Origin: DATEAV01 sp964575425
GTDB lineage: Bacteria; Chloroflexota; Anaerolineae; Anaerolineales; E44-bin32
DNA: 64,000 bases
Direction: 5' to 3'
Assembly (NCBI GenBank): GCA_964575425.1
Contig: CAZNRD010000014.1
Coordinates: forward strand, 1-64,000
The notes beneath the pieces are model-generated. The model ran no database searches. It was not told the origin of the DNA and saw nothing but the letters and a program-made list of their open reading frames with translations. This document shows positions 1 to 10,166 of the stretch, piece after piece. Each line of letters begins with the position of its first letter. Position 1 is the first letter of the stretch. The translations under genes were made by a program, and so were the position numbers.

Positions 1-63
1 GCACCATCCCGGGATGGCCCGAAAGCTTCGACTGTCTCATATCTGTTGAACCCATGCAGGCTC

Positions 64-92
64 TTGACAGCGACTCGGGTTTCCGCTACACT
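64..92 (+). promoter_or_regulatory. groESL promoter
   Basis: A perfect -35 box TTGACA (64-69) is followed by exactly 17 bases and a -10 box TACACT (87-92, 4 of 6 consensus positions). The predicted start of transcription, near 99, lies at the edge of the CIRCE repeat, so a bound repressor would block this promoter. Read directly from sequence; not mapped experimentally. Confidence 0.8.
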
Positions 93-97
93 ATCGG

Positions 98-136
98 CGC
101 AAGTTAGCACTCTTGGGCGTCGAGTGCTAACTTGCG
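98..136. promoter_or_regulatory. CIRCE operator (HrcA binding site)
   Basis: The sequence is TTAGCACTC, nine bases, GAGTGCTAA (104-112 and 122-130), an exact match to the CIRCE consensus. Perfect pairing continues six more bases on each side, giving 15-bp arms (98-112, 122-136). CIRCE is the site of the heat-shock repressor HrcA, whose gene is not in this window. Its position over the transcription start implies HrcA-type control of groESL. Confidence 0.95.
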
Positions 137-172
137 AATCTTGCCACTCAATCGCTGTTCGAGGAGGGTTCT

Positions 173-469
173 ATGGCACTCAAGCTCAAACCGTTGGGAG
201 ACCGCTTGGTGGTCAAGCCCCTGGAGGGCGAGGAGGTGACGCCGGGTGGGATCGTATTGCCGGAGACGGCCAAGGAGAAGCCGCAGAAAGGCGAGGTTGT
301 GGCGGTCGGCCCGGGTGCGCGGGATGAGGAGGGCAAGCGCATCAAGATGGACGTGGCGGTCAAGGACAAGGTCCTGTTCGCCAAGTACGCCGGAACCGAG
401 ATCAAGATCGACGGCGACAAGCTCCTCATTCTGCGCGAGAGCGACATCCTGGCCATCCTTGAGGAGTAA
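173..469 (+). CDS. groES: Co-chaperonin GroES
   Basis: 98-aa GroES (Cpn10), the heptameric lid of the GroEL folding chamber in the cytoplasm. The family start LKPLGDRLVVKPLE is present, as is a mobile loop around residues 16-33 (EGEEVTPGGIVLPE) that contacts GroEL. Length is normal. A strong ribosome site (GAGGAGGG) lies about 6 bases before the ATG. It is the first gene of a two-gene operon with groEL, 48 bp apart, under the CIRCE promoter, so expression should rise on heat or protein-folding stress. Confidence 0.97.
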   Translation: MALKLKPLGDRLVVKPLEGEEVTPGGIVLPETAKEKPQKGEVVAVGPGARDEEGKRIKMDVAVKDKVLFAKYAGTEIKIDGDKLLILRESDILAILEE

Positions 470-517
470 GTGCGCACGCTTCACTTCGACCACTCAATGT
501 CAAGGAGATTGTGAACT

Positions 518-2149
518 ATGGCTGCGAAACAACTGGCATTCGCTGAGGACGCGCGCCGCCGCCTGAAGGCCGGCGTGGATGTCCTCGCTCTGGCGGTGGC
601 CACCACCCTCGGCCCCAAAGGCCGCAATGTGGCGCTCGACCGCAAGTTCGGCTCGCCCACCATCACCCACGACGGCGTGACCGTCGCCAAGGAAATCGAG
701 CTGCAGGACCCCTACGAGAATATGGGGGCGCAGCTGCTCAAAGAGGCTGCGACCAAGACCAACGACATCGCCGGCGATGGCACGACGACCTCCACCGTCT
801 TGGCCCACTCCATCGTCACCGACGGCCTGAAGAACCTAGCTGCCGGCGCCAACCCGATGATGCTCAAACGCGGCATCGAGGCCGCTTCCAAGGCTGTTGC
901 TGAGGCCATCAAGAAGCAGGCGATCGACGTCACCACCAAGGAAGAGATCGCCTCCGTGGCCGCCATCTCCGCGCAGGACAAGGAGATCGGGGACCTGATT
1001 GCCGAAGTCATGGACAAGGTCGGCAAGGACGGTGTCATCACGGTCGAGGAATCCAAGGGCCTCGAGTTCGAGACTGAGTACGTTGAGGGTATGCAGTTCG
1101 ATCGCGGTTACATCTCGCCGTACTTTGTCACCGATCCCGAGCACATGGAAGCCCGCATCGAGGAGCCCTACATCCTGATCCACGACAAGAAGATTTCGGC
1201 CGCCGCCGACATCGTTCCCATTTTGGAGAAACTGGTCCAGATCGGTAAGCGCGAGCTGGTGGTCATCGCCGAGGATGTGGACGGGGAGGCCCTGGCGACG
1301 CTGGTGCTCAACAAGCTGCGCGGCATGCTCAACGTCCTGGCGGTCAAGGCCCCCGGCTTCGGCGACCGCCGCAAGGCGATGCTGCAGGACATCGCCATCC
1401 TCACCGGCGGCACCGTCATCACCGAGGAGCTGGGCCGCAAGCTCGAATCGGTCACCATCGCCGACCTGGGCCGCGCCCGCAAGGTCGTGGCCACCAAAGA
1501 GGACACCACCATCGTCGAGGGTCAGGGTGACCCGGCCAAGATCAAGGGCCGCATCGAAGAGATCAAGGTCGAGGTCGAGAAGTCGACCAGTGACTACGAC
1601 AAGGAGAAGCTGCAGGAGCGGCTGGCAAAGCTCTCCGGCGGCGTGGCCGTCATACGCGTCGGGGCCGCCACCGAGACGGAGCTCAAGGAGAAGAAGCACC
1701 GCGTCGAGGATGCCCTCTCGGCGACGCGGGCCGCGGTCGAGGAAGGCATCGTGGCCGGTGGTGGCGTTGCGCTGATCAACGCCATGGAGGCCGTCAAGGA
1801 CCTCAAGCTGGACTATGAGGATGAGAACATCGGCGTCAACATCGTGCGCAAGGCGCTCGAAGTGCCCATGGCCAAGATTTCCGAGAACGCCGGCCAGGAT
1901 GGCGCCGTCGTCATCGAGACTGTGCGCCGCATGCAGGCCGAGAAGAAGAGCAAGAACATCGGCTACGACGTCATCAAGGGCGAGTACATCGACATGGTCA
2001 AGGCCGGCATCATCGACCCGGCCAAGGTGACGAAGGGCGCACTGGAAAACGCCGCCTCGATCGCCGCCATGATCCTGACGACGGAGGCCCTGGTGACCGA
2101 GGTGCCGGAGAAGGAAAAGCCGTCCACCCCGCCGATGCCCGAGTACTAG
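518..2149 (+). CDS. groEL: Chaperonin GroEL
   Basis: 543-aa GroEL (Cpn60), the ATP-driven double-ring chaperonin acting with GroES on non-native proteins. The ATP-site motif GDGTTT is near residue 86 and the full equatorial, intermediate and apical order is intact, including the conserved VEEGIVAGGG region near residue 409. The C-terminus ends in PPMPEY and lacks the Gly-Gly-Met tail seen in many GroELs. An AAGGAG-type ribosome site precedes the ATG. It is co-transcribed with groES and followed by a strong hairpin. Confidence 0.97.
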   Translation: MAAKQLAFAEDARRRLKAGVDVLALAVATTLGPKGRNVALDRKFGSPTITHDGVTVAKEIELQDPYENMGAQLLKEAATKTNDIAGDGTTTSTVLAHSIVTDGLKNLAAGANPMMLKRGIEAASKAVAEAIKKQAIDVTTKEEIASVAAISAQDKEIGDLIAEVMDKVGKDGVITVEESKGLEFETEYVEGMQFDRGYISPYFVTDPEHMEARIEEPYILIHDKKISAAADIVPILEKLVQIGKRELVVIAEDVDGEALATLVLNKLRGMLNVLAVKAPGFGDRRKAMLQDIAILTGGTVITEELGRKLESVTIADLGRARKVVATKEDTTIVEGQGDPAKIKGRIEEIKVEVEKSTSDYDKEKLQERLAKLSGGVAVIRVGAATETELKEKKHRVEDALSATRAAVEEGIVAGGGVALINAMEAVKDLKLDYEDENIGVNIVRKALEVPMAKISENAGQDGAVVIETVRRMQAEKKSKNIGYDVIKGEYIDMVKAGIIDPAKVTKGALENAASIAAMILTTEALVTEVPEKEKPSTPPMPEY

Positions 2150-2175
2150 ACCGCACCGGCAGCGCGCCCAGCCGC

Positions 2176-2206
2176 AGCGGGGCTGCCCGGTGAGGGCAGC
2201 CCCGCT
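2176..2206. terminator. Bidirectional hairpin between convergent genes
   Basis: A perfect 13-bp GC-rich stem (2176-2188 with 2194-2206) and 5-base loop lie between the groEL stop and the stop of the converging small gene. No clear T-run follows on either side, so it may end transcription weakly or act as a 3' stabiliser. Confidence 0.6.
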
Positions 2207-2410
2207 CTACGTCACCCAGCCGATCAGCCAGATGACCAGCGCCAACCCTGCCAACGACAGGCACCCGACCTTCACCAGCCGGGCCGTCGCCCGCAGGGCC
2301 GAGCGCAGGACGACGAAGCCGGCCAGCGCGCCCGCCGCCATCAGGCCGATCTGCACAACAGAGTTCCCGAGCAGCGCCTCCATGATCTCCCTCGCCGGGC
2401 TGCGCTTCAT
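2207..2410 (-). CDS. Small membrane protein, unknown function
   Basis: 67-aa protein with two hydrophobic stretches (about residues 14-35 and 49-66) separated by a short basic segment, so probably a two-helix membrane protein. No family is recognised. Its ATG overlaps the hutI stop codon by four bases (ATGA), which supports translation by coupling at the end of the hut operon although no independent ribosome site is visible. It ends at the foot of the groEL hairpin. Similar small Chloroflexota proteins of unknown role are common; any link to histidine use would be positional only. Confidence 0.55.
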   Translation of the reverse strand: MKRSPAREIMEALLGNSVVQIGLMAAGALAGFVVLRSALRATARLVKVGCLSLAGLALVIWLIGWVT

Positions 2411-3690
2411 GTGGGGGAAGGCCAGTTCTCGTGCACAACGCGCCCGGCCCGAAGGACGGCGGATACAAGATTGGTGCCGAAACGATAGCCCAGATGGCGG
2501 TAGTCGTGCACGTCGAGGAGGAGGACGTCGGCGCGCTTGCCTGGCTCAAGGCTGCCAACCTGGTCGGCCAAGCCAACGGCAGCGGCAGCGTTGATGGTGG
2601 CGGCAGCGATCGCCTCGGCCGGAGTGAGGCGAAGGTAACGGCAAGCCAGGGCGATGACGAACTGCATGCTCTCGCACCAGGCTGTCCCGGGGTTGAGGTC
2701 GCTGGCCAGCGCCAGCAGCGCTCCCGCCTCGAGCAAGGGGCGGGCGGGCGTGTAGGCCGCCTCTGCCAGCCCGAAGGGTGTGCACGGCAGGGCGACGGCG
2801 ACCGTTGTTGAAGAGGCCAGGGCGTCGATGTCCGTCGGCGGCGTGCAGGCCAGGTGATCGGCAGAGACCGCGCCAAGCTCGACTGCCAGGCGTGCTCCGC
2901 CGAGGCTCTCGAACTCATCGGCGTGGATCTTGAGGGGAAAGCCGAGCTGCCGCGCAGTCTCCAGGATGCGCCGGCTCTGCGCCAAATCGAAGGCACCTCG
3001 TTCGCAGAACACATCGACAAATGGCAGAGCCACGTCCGGGGCGTTGCTGCGCCACCAGTTGAGCACCCCTGGCAGCATCTCGCGGCAGAGATGATTGACA
3101 TAGTCGTGGGCGCGGAGGTCGTACTCGGGGGGGACAGCATGTGCGCCGAGGAAGGTGGGAACGATGTCGATAGGGCCCTCGCGCCCAAGCCGAAGGAGCG
3201 CCTCGAGCATCCGCAGCTCGGTCTCGGTTTCGAGACCGTAACCCGTCTTGGCCTCGGCCGTCGTCGTCCCATGGGCGAGCATGCGCCGCAGGCGCGGCCG
3301 TGACTTGGCCATCATGGTCTCGACGGTGGCCTGGCGCGTAGCACGCACGGTTGACAGGATGCCGCCGCCCGCGGCTAGAATCTCCAGATAGGACCTCCCG
3401 GCGATTCGCATTTCGAACTCCGCTGCCCGGTCCCCGACCCAGAGCAAATGCGTGTGCGGATCGACAAACCCGGGCATGACGACGCGTCCGGCCGCATCGA
3501 TGGTGCGCGCGGCGCGTGCCTGAGCACGGATGTCGCGGCTCGGTCCCACGGATGCGATGCGTCCCTCGCGGATGGCAAGGGCGCCGTCCTCGACGATCGC
3601 CAACCGACCGAGGGCGGGGCCGCGCTGTGGGCCCCCGGCCAGGGTGAGAAGTTGCCCCGCCGAATGAATGACCAGATCTGCCTCGACCAT
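2407..3690 (-). CDS. hutI: Imidazolonepropionase
   Basis: 427-aa amidohydrolase, third step of histidine degradation: hydrolyses imidazolone-5-propionate to N-formimino-glutamate. The metal-binding HxH is in PGFVDPHTHLLWVGDR (His79, His81), with the later HADEFE motif and a conserved SDLNPGT loop. An upstream in-frame codon at 3840 would add 50 residues unlike the family and overlap the MFS gene, so the ATG at 3690, preceded by GGGAG, is chosen. Only 4 bp separate it from the upstream MFS gene; hutU is two genes upstream. No hutH, formiminoglutamase or hut regulator gene is visible here. Confidence 0.93.
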   Translation of the reverse strand: MVEADLVIHSAGQLLTLAGGPQRGPALGRLAIVEDGALAIREGRIASVGPSRDIRAQARAARTIDAAGRVVMPGFVDPHTHLLWVGDRAAEFEMRIAGRSYLEILAAGGGILSTVRATRQATVETMMAKSRPRLRRMLAHGTTTAEAKTGYGLETETELRMLEALLRLGREGPIDIVPTFLGAHAVPPEYDLRAHDYVNHLCREMLPGVLNWWRSNAPDVALPFVDVFCERGAFDLAQSRRILETARQLGFPLKIHADEFESLGGARLAVELGAVSADHLACTPPTDIDALASSTTVAVALPCTPFGLAEAAYTPARPLLEAGALLALASDLNPGTAWCESMQFVIALACRYLRLTPAEAIAAATINAAAAVGLADQVGSLEPGKRADVLLLDVHDYRHLGYRFGTNLVSAVLRAGRVVHENWPSPT

Positions 3691-3694
3691 CGTC

Positions 3695-4852
3695 TCACTC
3701 CCGCACGAAGAGTAGCAGGGCAGCCAACGCCGCCAGGTTGAGGGCGCATGCGCCCGCCACGACAGCCGCAAGACCACCGCCGAAGAGCGCCGGCCCGAGC
3801 AGTGCCCCGATGGCGCGCCCGGCCGATTGTGCGCCCACATTGCCGGCCATGAGGGTCGCCCGGGCGGATGGCACGAGCTCGGTCATCAGCGGGATGGTAC
3901 TCACCAGGGTGAACTCGAAGGTCAGGTACAGGGAAAACAACCCCGCCAGTGCGCCCGGCAGCGTGCGGCCCAACGTTGGCAGCGCCAGCGCTGCCAGGCA
4001 GTTAGCAACCACTCCGAAGGCGACCGCGCGCCGCTTCCCCAGTCGGTCTGCAAGCAATGCCACCAACCCCTCACCCGTCAGCTCCGAAATGCCGATGACG
4101 GCCGAAGCGCCGCCCAGGGCGATGACCTTCAAACTGAATGAGTCCTCGAGCCAAGCTCCGAAGACGATGTTCACCAGTTCGTTGGCGGCGCTGATCGATG
4201 CGCCTACTACCAGCCCGGCGACGGCCGAGCGGCTTCTCAGGACCGTGCGGAAGCCCGACGCCAACGAGGGGCGCGAGATCGGGGCTGCATCAGCCGGCAG
4301 GAGGCGCCACAGTACCAAGGCGCTCGCGAGGGCAAGAGCAGCCAGCCAGGGAAATGGGCTGGCCCAGCCCGCGCGCGCCATCAACCAGCCCGCCACAGGG
4401 ACGCCGATGAGGAACGCCCCGGACCAGCCGAACTCGGTGATGGCAATGACCAGGCCGCGCCGGGCATACAGGACACGGTCGCCCAGGTAGGCCTGCATTG
4501 CCGGATCGAAGGCGATCTTGGCGGCGGCAGCGATGAGGATGCATGCGAGGAACGTGGGGAAGCTCGGGCCCAGGGCGACCAGGCTCATGGCCACGGCGAA
4601 GAGGAGCAGGCTGATGAGCATCACGGTCTTGCGGCCCCGCGCGTCCGCCGCCGAGCCGAGGAACGGGCTGGCTAGCCCGAGGGCCGAGCGGGCTGTGATG
4701 GCCAGGGCCATGGTGCTCAAGTCCACACCCAGCCCGCGCGCGAGCACGGGCAGGAAAGGGTAGACCATGCGGTAGCCGGTGTTGAGGACCGTGCGGACGA
4801 TGGGGAAAGTGAGCAGCTGCAGCCGCAGCCCGTGGGTGGCGGAGGATGGCAT
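3695..4852 (-). CDS. MFS transporter in the hut operon
   Basis: 385-aa major facilitator superfamily protein with about 12 hydrophobic segments and a typical loop 2-3 motif (GSAADARGRKTVM). It sits between hutU (36 bp upstream) and hutI (4 bp downstream) on the same strand, so uptake or export of histidine, urocanate or a breakdown product is a reasonable inference. The sequence alone does not fix the substrate, and drug-efflux-like members share these features. Start ATG 4852 is the first in frame; its ribosome site is weak. Confidence 0.8.
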   Translation of the reverse strand: MPSSATHGLRLQLLTFPIVRTVLNTGYRMVYPFLPVLARGLGVDLSTMALAITARSALGLASPFLGSAADARGRKTVMLISLLLFAVAMSLVALGPSFPTFLACILIAAAAKIAFDPAMQAYLGDRVLYARRGLVIAITEFGWSGAFLIGVPVAGWLMARAGWASPFPWLAALALASALVLWRLLPADAAPISRPSLASGFRTVLRSRSAVAGLVVGASISAANELVNIVFGAWLEDSFSLKVIALGGASAVIGISELTGEGLVALLADRLGKRRAVAFGVVANCLAALALPTLGRTLPGALAGLFSLYLTFEFTLVSTIPLMTELVPSARATLMAGNVGAQSAGRAIGALLGPALFGGGLAAVVAGACALNLAALAALLLFVRE

Positions 4853-4888
4853 GCGGCCTATTGTAAGGCAACGCCCGGGCGCTGCGTG

Positions 4889-6544
<1,656 letters not shown>

Positions 6545-6573
6545 GCGAACCTCCGACAAGGAGCTCCGTCTGC

Positions 6574-7333
6574 CTATGGCGTGACCACGGTCAGAGACCG
6601 GATTGTGTCTTCAAACGGTTGTTTGTACTGGCTGTGGAGGCCCTCTTCAGACGAGAGTACAAGTTGAAGCACCTGGCCGGAAGCCACTACCATGATGATG
6701 GTTGAGCGGGCCCTGATCTGGGTGCCGTAAACGGTCGTCACCGGCATGCGCATCTCAATGCGTCCTGCCGGCACTCCGTTGAGGTCGTCGATCGTCTCAC
6801 GGGAAGTCAGCTTGGCGCCGGGAATGGTGCCTTCCAAAGAGAGAGCCGCAGATTCCAGCATGAAATCAAGCGGCAGTCCAAGGTTGCCGGAACTCATCAG
6901 GTTGATGTTGGCAACGTATCCCGCGCGGATGGCCTGCGGATTGGGATGCAGAGCGATGAGTCGCGTCCCCTCCGCGGCAGTGAGGGCGAAAGCCTCGAGC
7001 AAGGGCGCATATTCCGGGTTGAGCCCGGCTCCGGCCCGGATCAGGGCCTCCATGTCTTCGGCGGTCAGGTCGAGCACGATCCATTCAGGGGGCAGGGCCA
7101 GGCTGTAGCCCAGTTCGTGGTCCGTGAACTCGGTTGAGCCGTCGCTGAGCGAGCGGGTCGTGGTGGCCGGTGTGGGAGTGGGTGTGAGTGTGGGGGTCGG
7201 CTGCGGGGTGGGTGTAGGCGGTGCGGGTCGGTGTGTTGGTCGGGGTGGGGGTTGGTTGCGCGAAGGGTCGGCAACTGAGGCTGGCTGCGAGGAGCGCAAC
7301 CGCTGCCAGGGCTGGAATGGCGATGCGTGTCAT
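6574..7333 (-). CDS. Lipoprotein with Thr-Pro linker, frameshifted
   Basis: The N-terminus is a lipoprotein signal (MTRIAIPALAAVALLAASLS, then Cys) followed by a Pro-Thr linker in one frame. The remaining 200 residues, from a second PTPTP-rich run through a globular domain, are in another frame. The switch lies in the repetitive linker at about 7215-7240, so one base is missing or extra there. The globular part has the look of a surface-exposed lipid-anchored domain (LGYSLALPPEWIVLDL), family not recognised. ATG 7333 has GGGAGG seven bases upstream and beats ATG 7339. The shift may be a sequencing error, a true mutation or repeat-slippage switching. Confidence 0.7.
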
Positions 7334-7360
7334 GATCATGCCTCCCTTGTGGCGATCGAC

Positions 7361-7792
7361 TCACCATGTCTCGAAGTGGAAACAGATCTCCGCGGGCTGG
7401 CGGCCGCCTGGTCGAGGCGGGCGGGTCAGGACATCGGGATCGGTAGGGTAGCCGATGGACAGGGCGATGTTCAGATGCAGGTGCTCGGGGAAGTCGAGGA
7501 GCGTCCGGGCGGCGTTGGGCTGGTAGATGGTGGCCAGGCACGAGCCGATGCCCACCTCCCATGCGGCCAGCTGCATGTAGGCGGCGGCCTGGCCGGCGTA
7601 GGTGCCAAGACGCGAAAGCGCCTCCAGGGCCTCCTGCTGGCGCATGGCGATGAAATGCCAGGGTTGGGTGTTCTTCGACGATTGGGCGCGCCGCCCGGCG
7701 CGAAGGATGCTCAGGACTTGGTCATCCGAGAGAGGGGTGCGCGCGAACTCACGAACGGCACGCTTGAGGCGAATGGCTTGGGCGACGTCCAT
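7361..7792 (-). CDS. Nitroreductase-family protein, short
   Basis: 143-aa FMN-dependent nitroreductase-fold protein. It starts with the family pattern MDVAQAIRLKRAVREF, has the flavin-contact region AQSSKNTQPWHF (about residues 36-47) and a late LAAWEVGIGSC motif. Relatives are usually 170-200 aa; here the segment between RLGTYAG and QAAAYMQ appears to lack roughly 40 residues that form a central strand and helix, without breaking the frame. The protein may be a compact variant or a non-functional deletion. Start ATG 7792 follows a GGAGGG site; ATG 7813 is possible. It lies 27 bp upstream of the lipoprotein gene on the same strand. Confidence 0.72.
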   Translation of the reverse strand: MDVAQAIRLKRAVREFARTPLSDDQVLSILRAGRRAQSSKNTQPWHFIAMRQQEALEALSRLGTYAGQAAAYMQLAAWEVGIGSCLATIYQPNAARTLLDFPEHLHLNIALSIGYPTDPDVLTRPPRPGGRQPAEICFHFETW

Positions 7793-7829
7793 AGGAGACC
7801 CTCCCTCGGCCATTATAGGACCGGAACGC

Positions 7830-8021
7830 TCAGGGTGTCTGCAGAGAAGCCGCGGGCCTGGAGAGGCGCAGATACGCCAGTGGCCAACCGCAGCAGACAA
7901 ACCCCTGAGCGATCGCCATGCCGAATACACGCACGGCCAGATAGCCAAGGTGTAAGGCGAGCAAGGCCTTGTGCTTCCAGACGGTCTTCCAAGAGTCGGC
8001 CAGAAGCGCGACGTAGTCCAT
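7830..8021 (-). CDS. Small membrane protein, possibly truncated
   Basis: 63-aa protein starting MDYVALLADSWKTVWKHKAL with an excellent ribosome site (AAGGAGGGGG) five bases upstream. One or two hydrophobic segments follow (about residues 20-50). The N-terminus resembles the start of longer multi-helix membrane proteins that begin with a short amphipathic helix and a WKHK-type loop, so this may be the remaining start of a truncated gene. No function can be assigned. Neighbours on the same strand are the nitroreductase and the 85-aa protein. Confidence 0.5.
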   Translation of the reverse strand: MDYVALLADSWKTVWKHKALLALHLGYLAVRVFGMAIAQGFVCCGWPLAYLRLSRPAASLQTP

Positions 8022-8071
8022 TTCCCCCTCCTTGAGGTTGCACGACCCGCGGCTGGCGCCAGGCGTGGCGC

Positions 8072-8329
8072 CTATTCGATCGTCTGGCGCGGCGGCTCGG
8101 GCAGAGGCCGCAGGTAGACCGTCCAGGTGTCGTAGGCCTCGACGCGCCCGTTGGTCCTCAAGGTCTCGAGGTCGGTGTCGTTGATCGGCCGCCCGTAATC
8201 GCTCTCGTGGAAGGGTCGGAACTCTCCGGTCAGGATATCCTGCACGCGGCCGTCGCCCCAATCGACGACGGCTTCGCCCGACTGCAGGATGAACACCAGC
8301 GAGCGTGAGACGGGGATGCCGCGCGGCAT
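8072..8329 (-). CDS. Conserved small protein, unknown function
   Basis: 85-aa soluble protein, acidic in its second half, with no transmembrane segment and no recognised family. AGGAGG lies four bases before the ATG. A decayed second copy of the same gene lies about 2 kb away at 10008-10166, with clear identity in the start (PRGIP..SL..LQSG.AV.DW) and near the end. This shows it belongs to a real, once-duplicated family rather than being a chance ORF. Confidence 0.65.
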   Translation of the reverse strand: MPRGIPVSRSLVFILQSGEAVVDWGDGRVQDILTGEFRPFHESDYGRPINDTDLETLRTNGRVEAYDTWTVYLRPLPEPPRQTIE

Positions 8330-8463
8330 AGGCCCTCCTCAGGAGAGCTCTACTTTCGCAGAGGTTGGGGATTTCCGCAAGCGGGATTGCCTGGAGGCGC
8401 GGCTGCAGGCGATGGTTGGCAGGCCATGAGAGTGGAGAGACGGAGGCCAACAAGGAACGTGCT

Positions 8464-9735
8464 ATGATGGAGCGCATGTCGGGAAGCAAAGCGCCGCTGC
8501 TCACGCCCGTCATGCGCTGGTTCCTGCTGGCCATGATCCTGGCGAACATTGGCAGCATGATGACCATCATGCTGATGCCCATCTACCTCACCGAGCTGGG
8601 TGCCAGCGTCGGTCAGGTGGGGCTGGTCTTCACCCTGACGTCCGTTGTCATCCTGGTGCTGCAGGTCCTGGGAGGCTGGATTTCGGATTCCATCGGGCGG
8701 TTGCGCGCTATCGCCATCGGCAGCCTGGGCGGCGTGGTGGGGTTCATCGTCATGGTCTTGGCGCCAAGCTGGCAGTGGATGCTGCTGGCCCTGTCGATCA
8801 ACCAGATCCCGTCCGGGCTGGTCGGCCCGAGCTTCAGCGCCTTCATTGCCGAGAATTCCAGCGAAGGAAACCGCGGCCGGGTCTACGGGCTGACGGAGAC
8901 GATCTTCCAGGTAGTGGGCGTGATCGGGCCGCCGCTGGGCGGCTGGATGGCCGGCGCCTACGGCTTCAAGACGATGTTAGTCTGTGCCGGGCTGGTCTAT
9001 AGCGCGGCGGCTGGCCTGCGCATCTGGATGGCCCGCACCATGCGCTCTCCCAGAGAGGCCCGGGCGCGCCCCCTGACCCTGACTTCGTTCAAGGCCAGCG
9101 CCAGGCTGATCGCCTCCCTGATTGCGGGTGGAGGCGTGGTGACCTGGATTTTCATCACGGACGGCGTGCGCGACATCGCCTTCCGTCTGTCGGAGGGGCT
9201 GGAGCCGCTGTATCTCGAACAGGTCGTCGGCCTGACGCTGGTGCAGATTGGGCTTCTGGGTTCGATCTTCTCAGGCGCGATGATGCTGACGCCCATGCTC
9301 TCTGGTCGGATTGCGGACCGCTATGGGGAACGCGTTTCGATCTCAGCCGGCTTCCTGATCGTGTTTGCGAGCCTGGTTGTCTTCGTGTACGCCTCGGCCT
9401 ATGCAGGTTTCATCGTATCCTTCATTCTATTCGGCATGGGGGTGGGGCTGCTCAGCCCGGCCTACCACTCGTTGATCTCTAAGGTCGTGCCGCGCCAGTT
9501 GCTGGGCGCCTTTCATGGGCTGTTCTACGGCAGCCTGGGCTTCCTCTCCCTGCCAGCGCCGTGGTTGGGGGCCCAGTTGTGGGAGCGCTTCGACCCACGC
9601 CTGCCCTTCGTGCTCACGGCCATCGCATCGCTGGTCACCGTCGTGCCGGCCTGGCTGAAGTTCCGGGTACCCAGGGCCCAGGCGCTGGCCGTCGAGGTCG
9701 TTGCGCCGGAGAGGCTGCCCAAAACCGGCTCATGA
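8464..9735 (+). CDS. MFS transporter
   Basis: About 423-aa major facilitator protein with 12 predicted helices, the loop 2-3 motif GGWISDSIGRLRA and a matching half-repeat (SGRIADRYGERVS) in the second half, typical of sugar or drug efflux MFS. ATG 8464 is given; ATG 8476, preceded by GGAG and by a TATGAT box seven bases upstream, is an equal candidate and would be leaderless. It is transcribed divergently from the 85-aa gene with a short shared upstream region. The substrate is unknown. Confidence 0.85.
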   Translation: MMERMSGSKAPLLTPVMRWFLLAMILANIGSMMTIMLMPIYLTELGASVGQVGLVFTLTSVVILVLQVLGGWISDSIGRLRAIAIGSLGGVVGFIVMVLAPSWQWMLLALSINQIPSGLVGPSFSAFIAENSSEGNRGRVYGLTETIFQVVGVIGPPLGGWMAGAYGFKTMLVCAGLVYSAAAGLRIWMARTMRSPREARARPLTLTSFKASARLIASLIAGGGVVTWIFITDGVRDIAFRLSEGLEPLYLEQVVGLTLVQIGLLGSIFSGAMMLTPMLSGRIADRYGERVSISAGFLIVFASLVVFVYASAYAGFIVSFILFGMGVGLLSPAYHSLISKVVPRQLLGAFHGLFYGSLGFLSLPAPWLGAQLWERFDPRLPFVLTAIASLVTVVPAWLKFRVPRAQALAVEVVAPERLPKTGS

Positions 9736-9912
9736 CGAAGGCGTGTACGGCGTCACGGAAGCGCGCAGGCCCCTCAAGGATGAGCAAATGACCAGCGTGC
9801 GTCAGAGCGGGCAGATTCGAGCCCCTGATCCCAGCCTGCATCTCCTCGGCCTCGCTCACTAGATCAAGCAAGTCGTCGGCGCCGGCGGGGAGTGTGGGTC
9901 TGCGGCGCAGGC
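9635..9912 (-). pseudogene. Alpha/beta-hydrolase C-terminal relic
   Basis: On the minus strand an open frame reads PTL-PAGADDLLDLV, then HAGHLLILEGPARF and VHAFV. These are the acid-loop (GADD) and catalytic-histidine (HAGH) regions that end alpha/beta hydrolases. Nothing before them resembles the family: the nucleophile elbow and oxyanion hole are absent, so about three quarters of the gene is gone. The tail runs into the 3' end of the MFS gene. It is a dead 5'-truncated gene, part of a decay zone that also holds the relic at 10008-10166. Confidence 0.6.
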
Positions 9913-10007
9913 GATTCGGGCAGGATAAGGGAGGCCGCAGCTCCGGCGTGCGAGCAGCGCGCCGTGGATGTCACTCTGCCCCGGTGATACAGGCCTTGGA
10001 CGAGGAG

Positions 10008-10166
10008 GCGCCTCGGGCAGAGCCTGCAGGCAGCCCATTCAGGCATCGTGGGCCTTGAGCGGCCTTTGCTTCTCAAGTTCCCGAGGCTGTCATCCCAATC
10101 GCCAACGGCCTGGCCCGACTGCAGGACAGACGCCAGCGAGAGCGTTCCGGGAATGCCGCGCGGCAC
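10008..10166 (-). pseudogene. Decayed copy of the 8072-8329 gene
   Basis: Aligning by eye, 10080-10166 matches 8245-8329 closely: the shared string gcccgactgcagga, then ccagcgag, then atgccgcgcggca. The region near 10010-10070 matches the other end of the gene (ctcgggcagag, gcaggta/gcaggca). The middle is shortened, the start is GTG instead of ATG, and the frame is lost after about 40 codons. It is a dead paralog from an old duplication that spans the intervening MFS gene. Confidence 0.65.

Noticed and set aside
2010..3272. 420-aa minus-strand frame across groEL end and hutI
   Set aside because: It is a shadow of hutI in another frame with Arg/Pro/Ser-rich composition and no family motif.
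7124..8035. 303-aa plus-strand frame
   Set aside because: Antisense to the lipoprotein and nitroreductase genes; Gly-Val repeats come from the complementary Pro-Thr linker.
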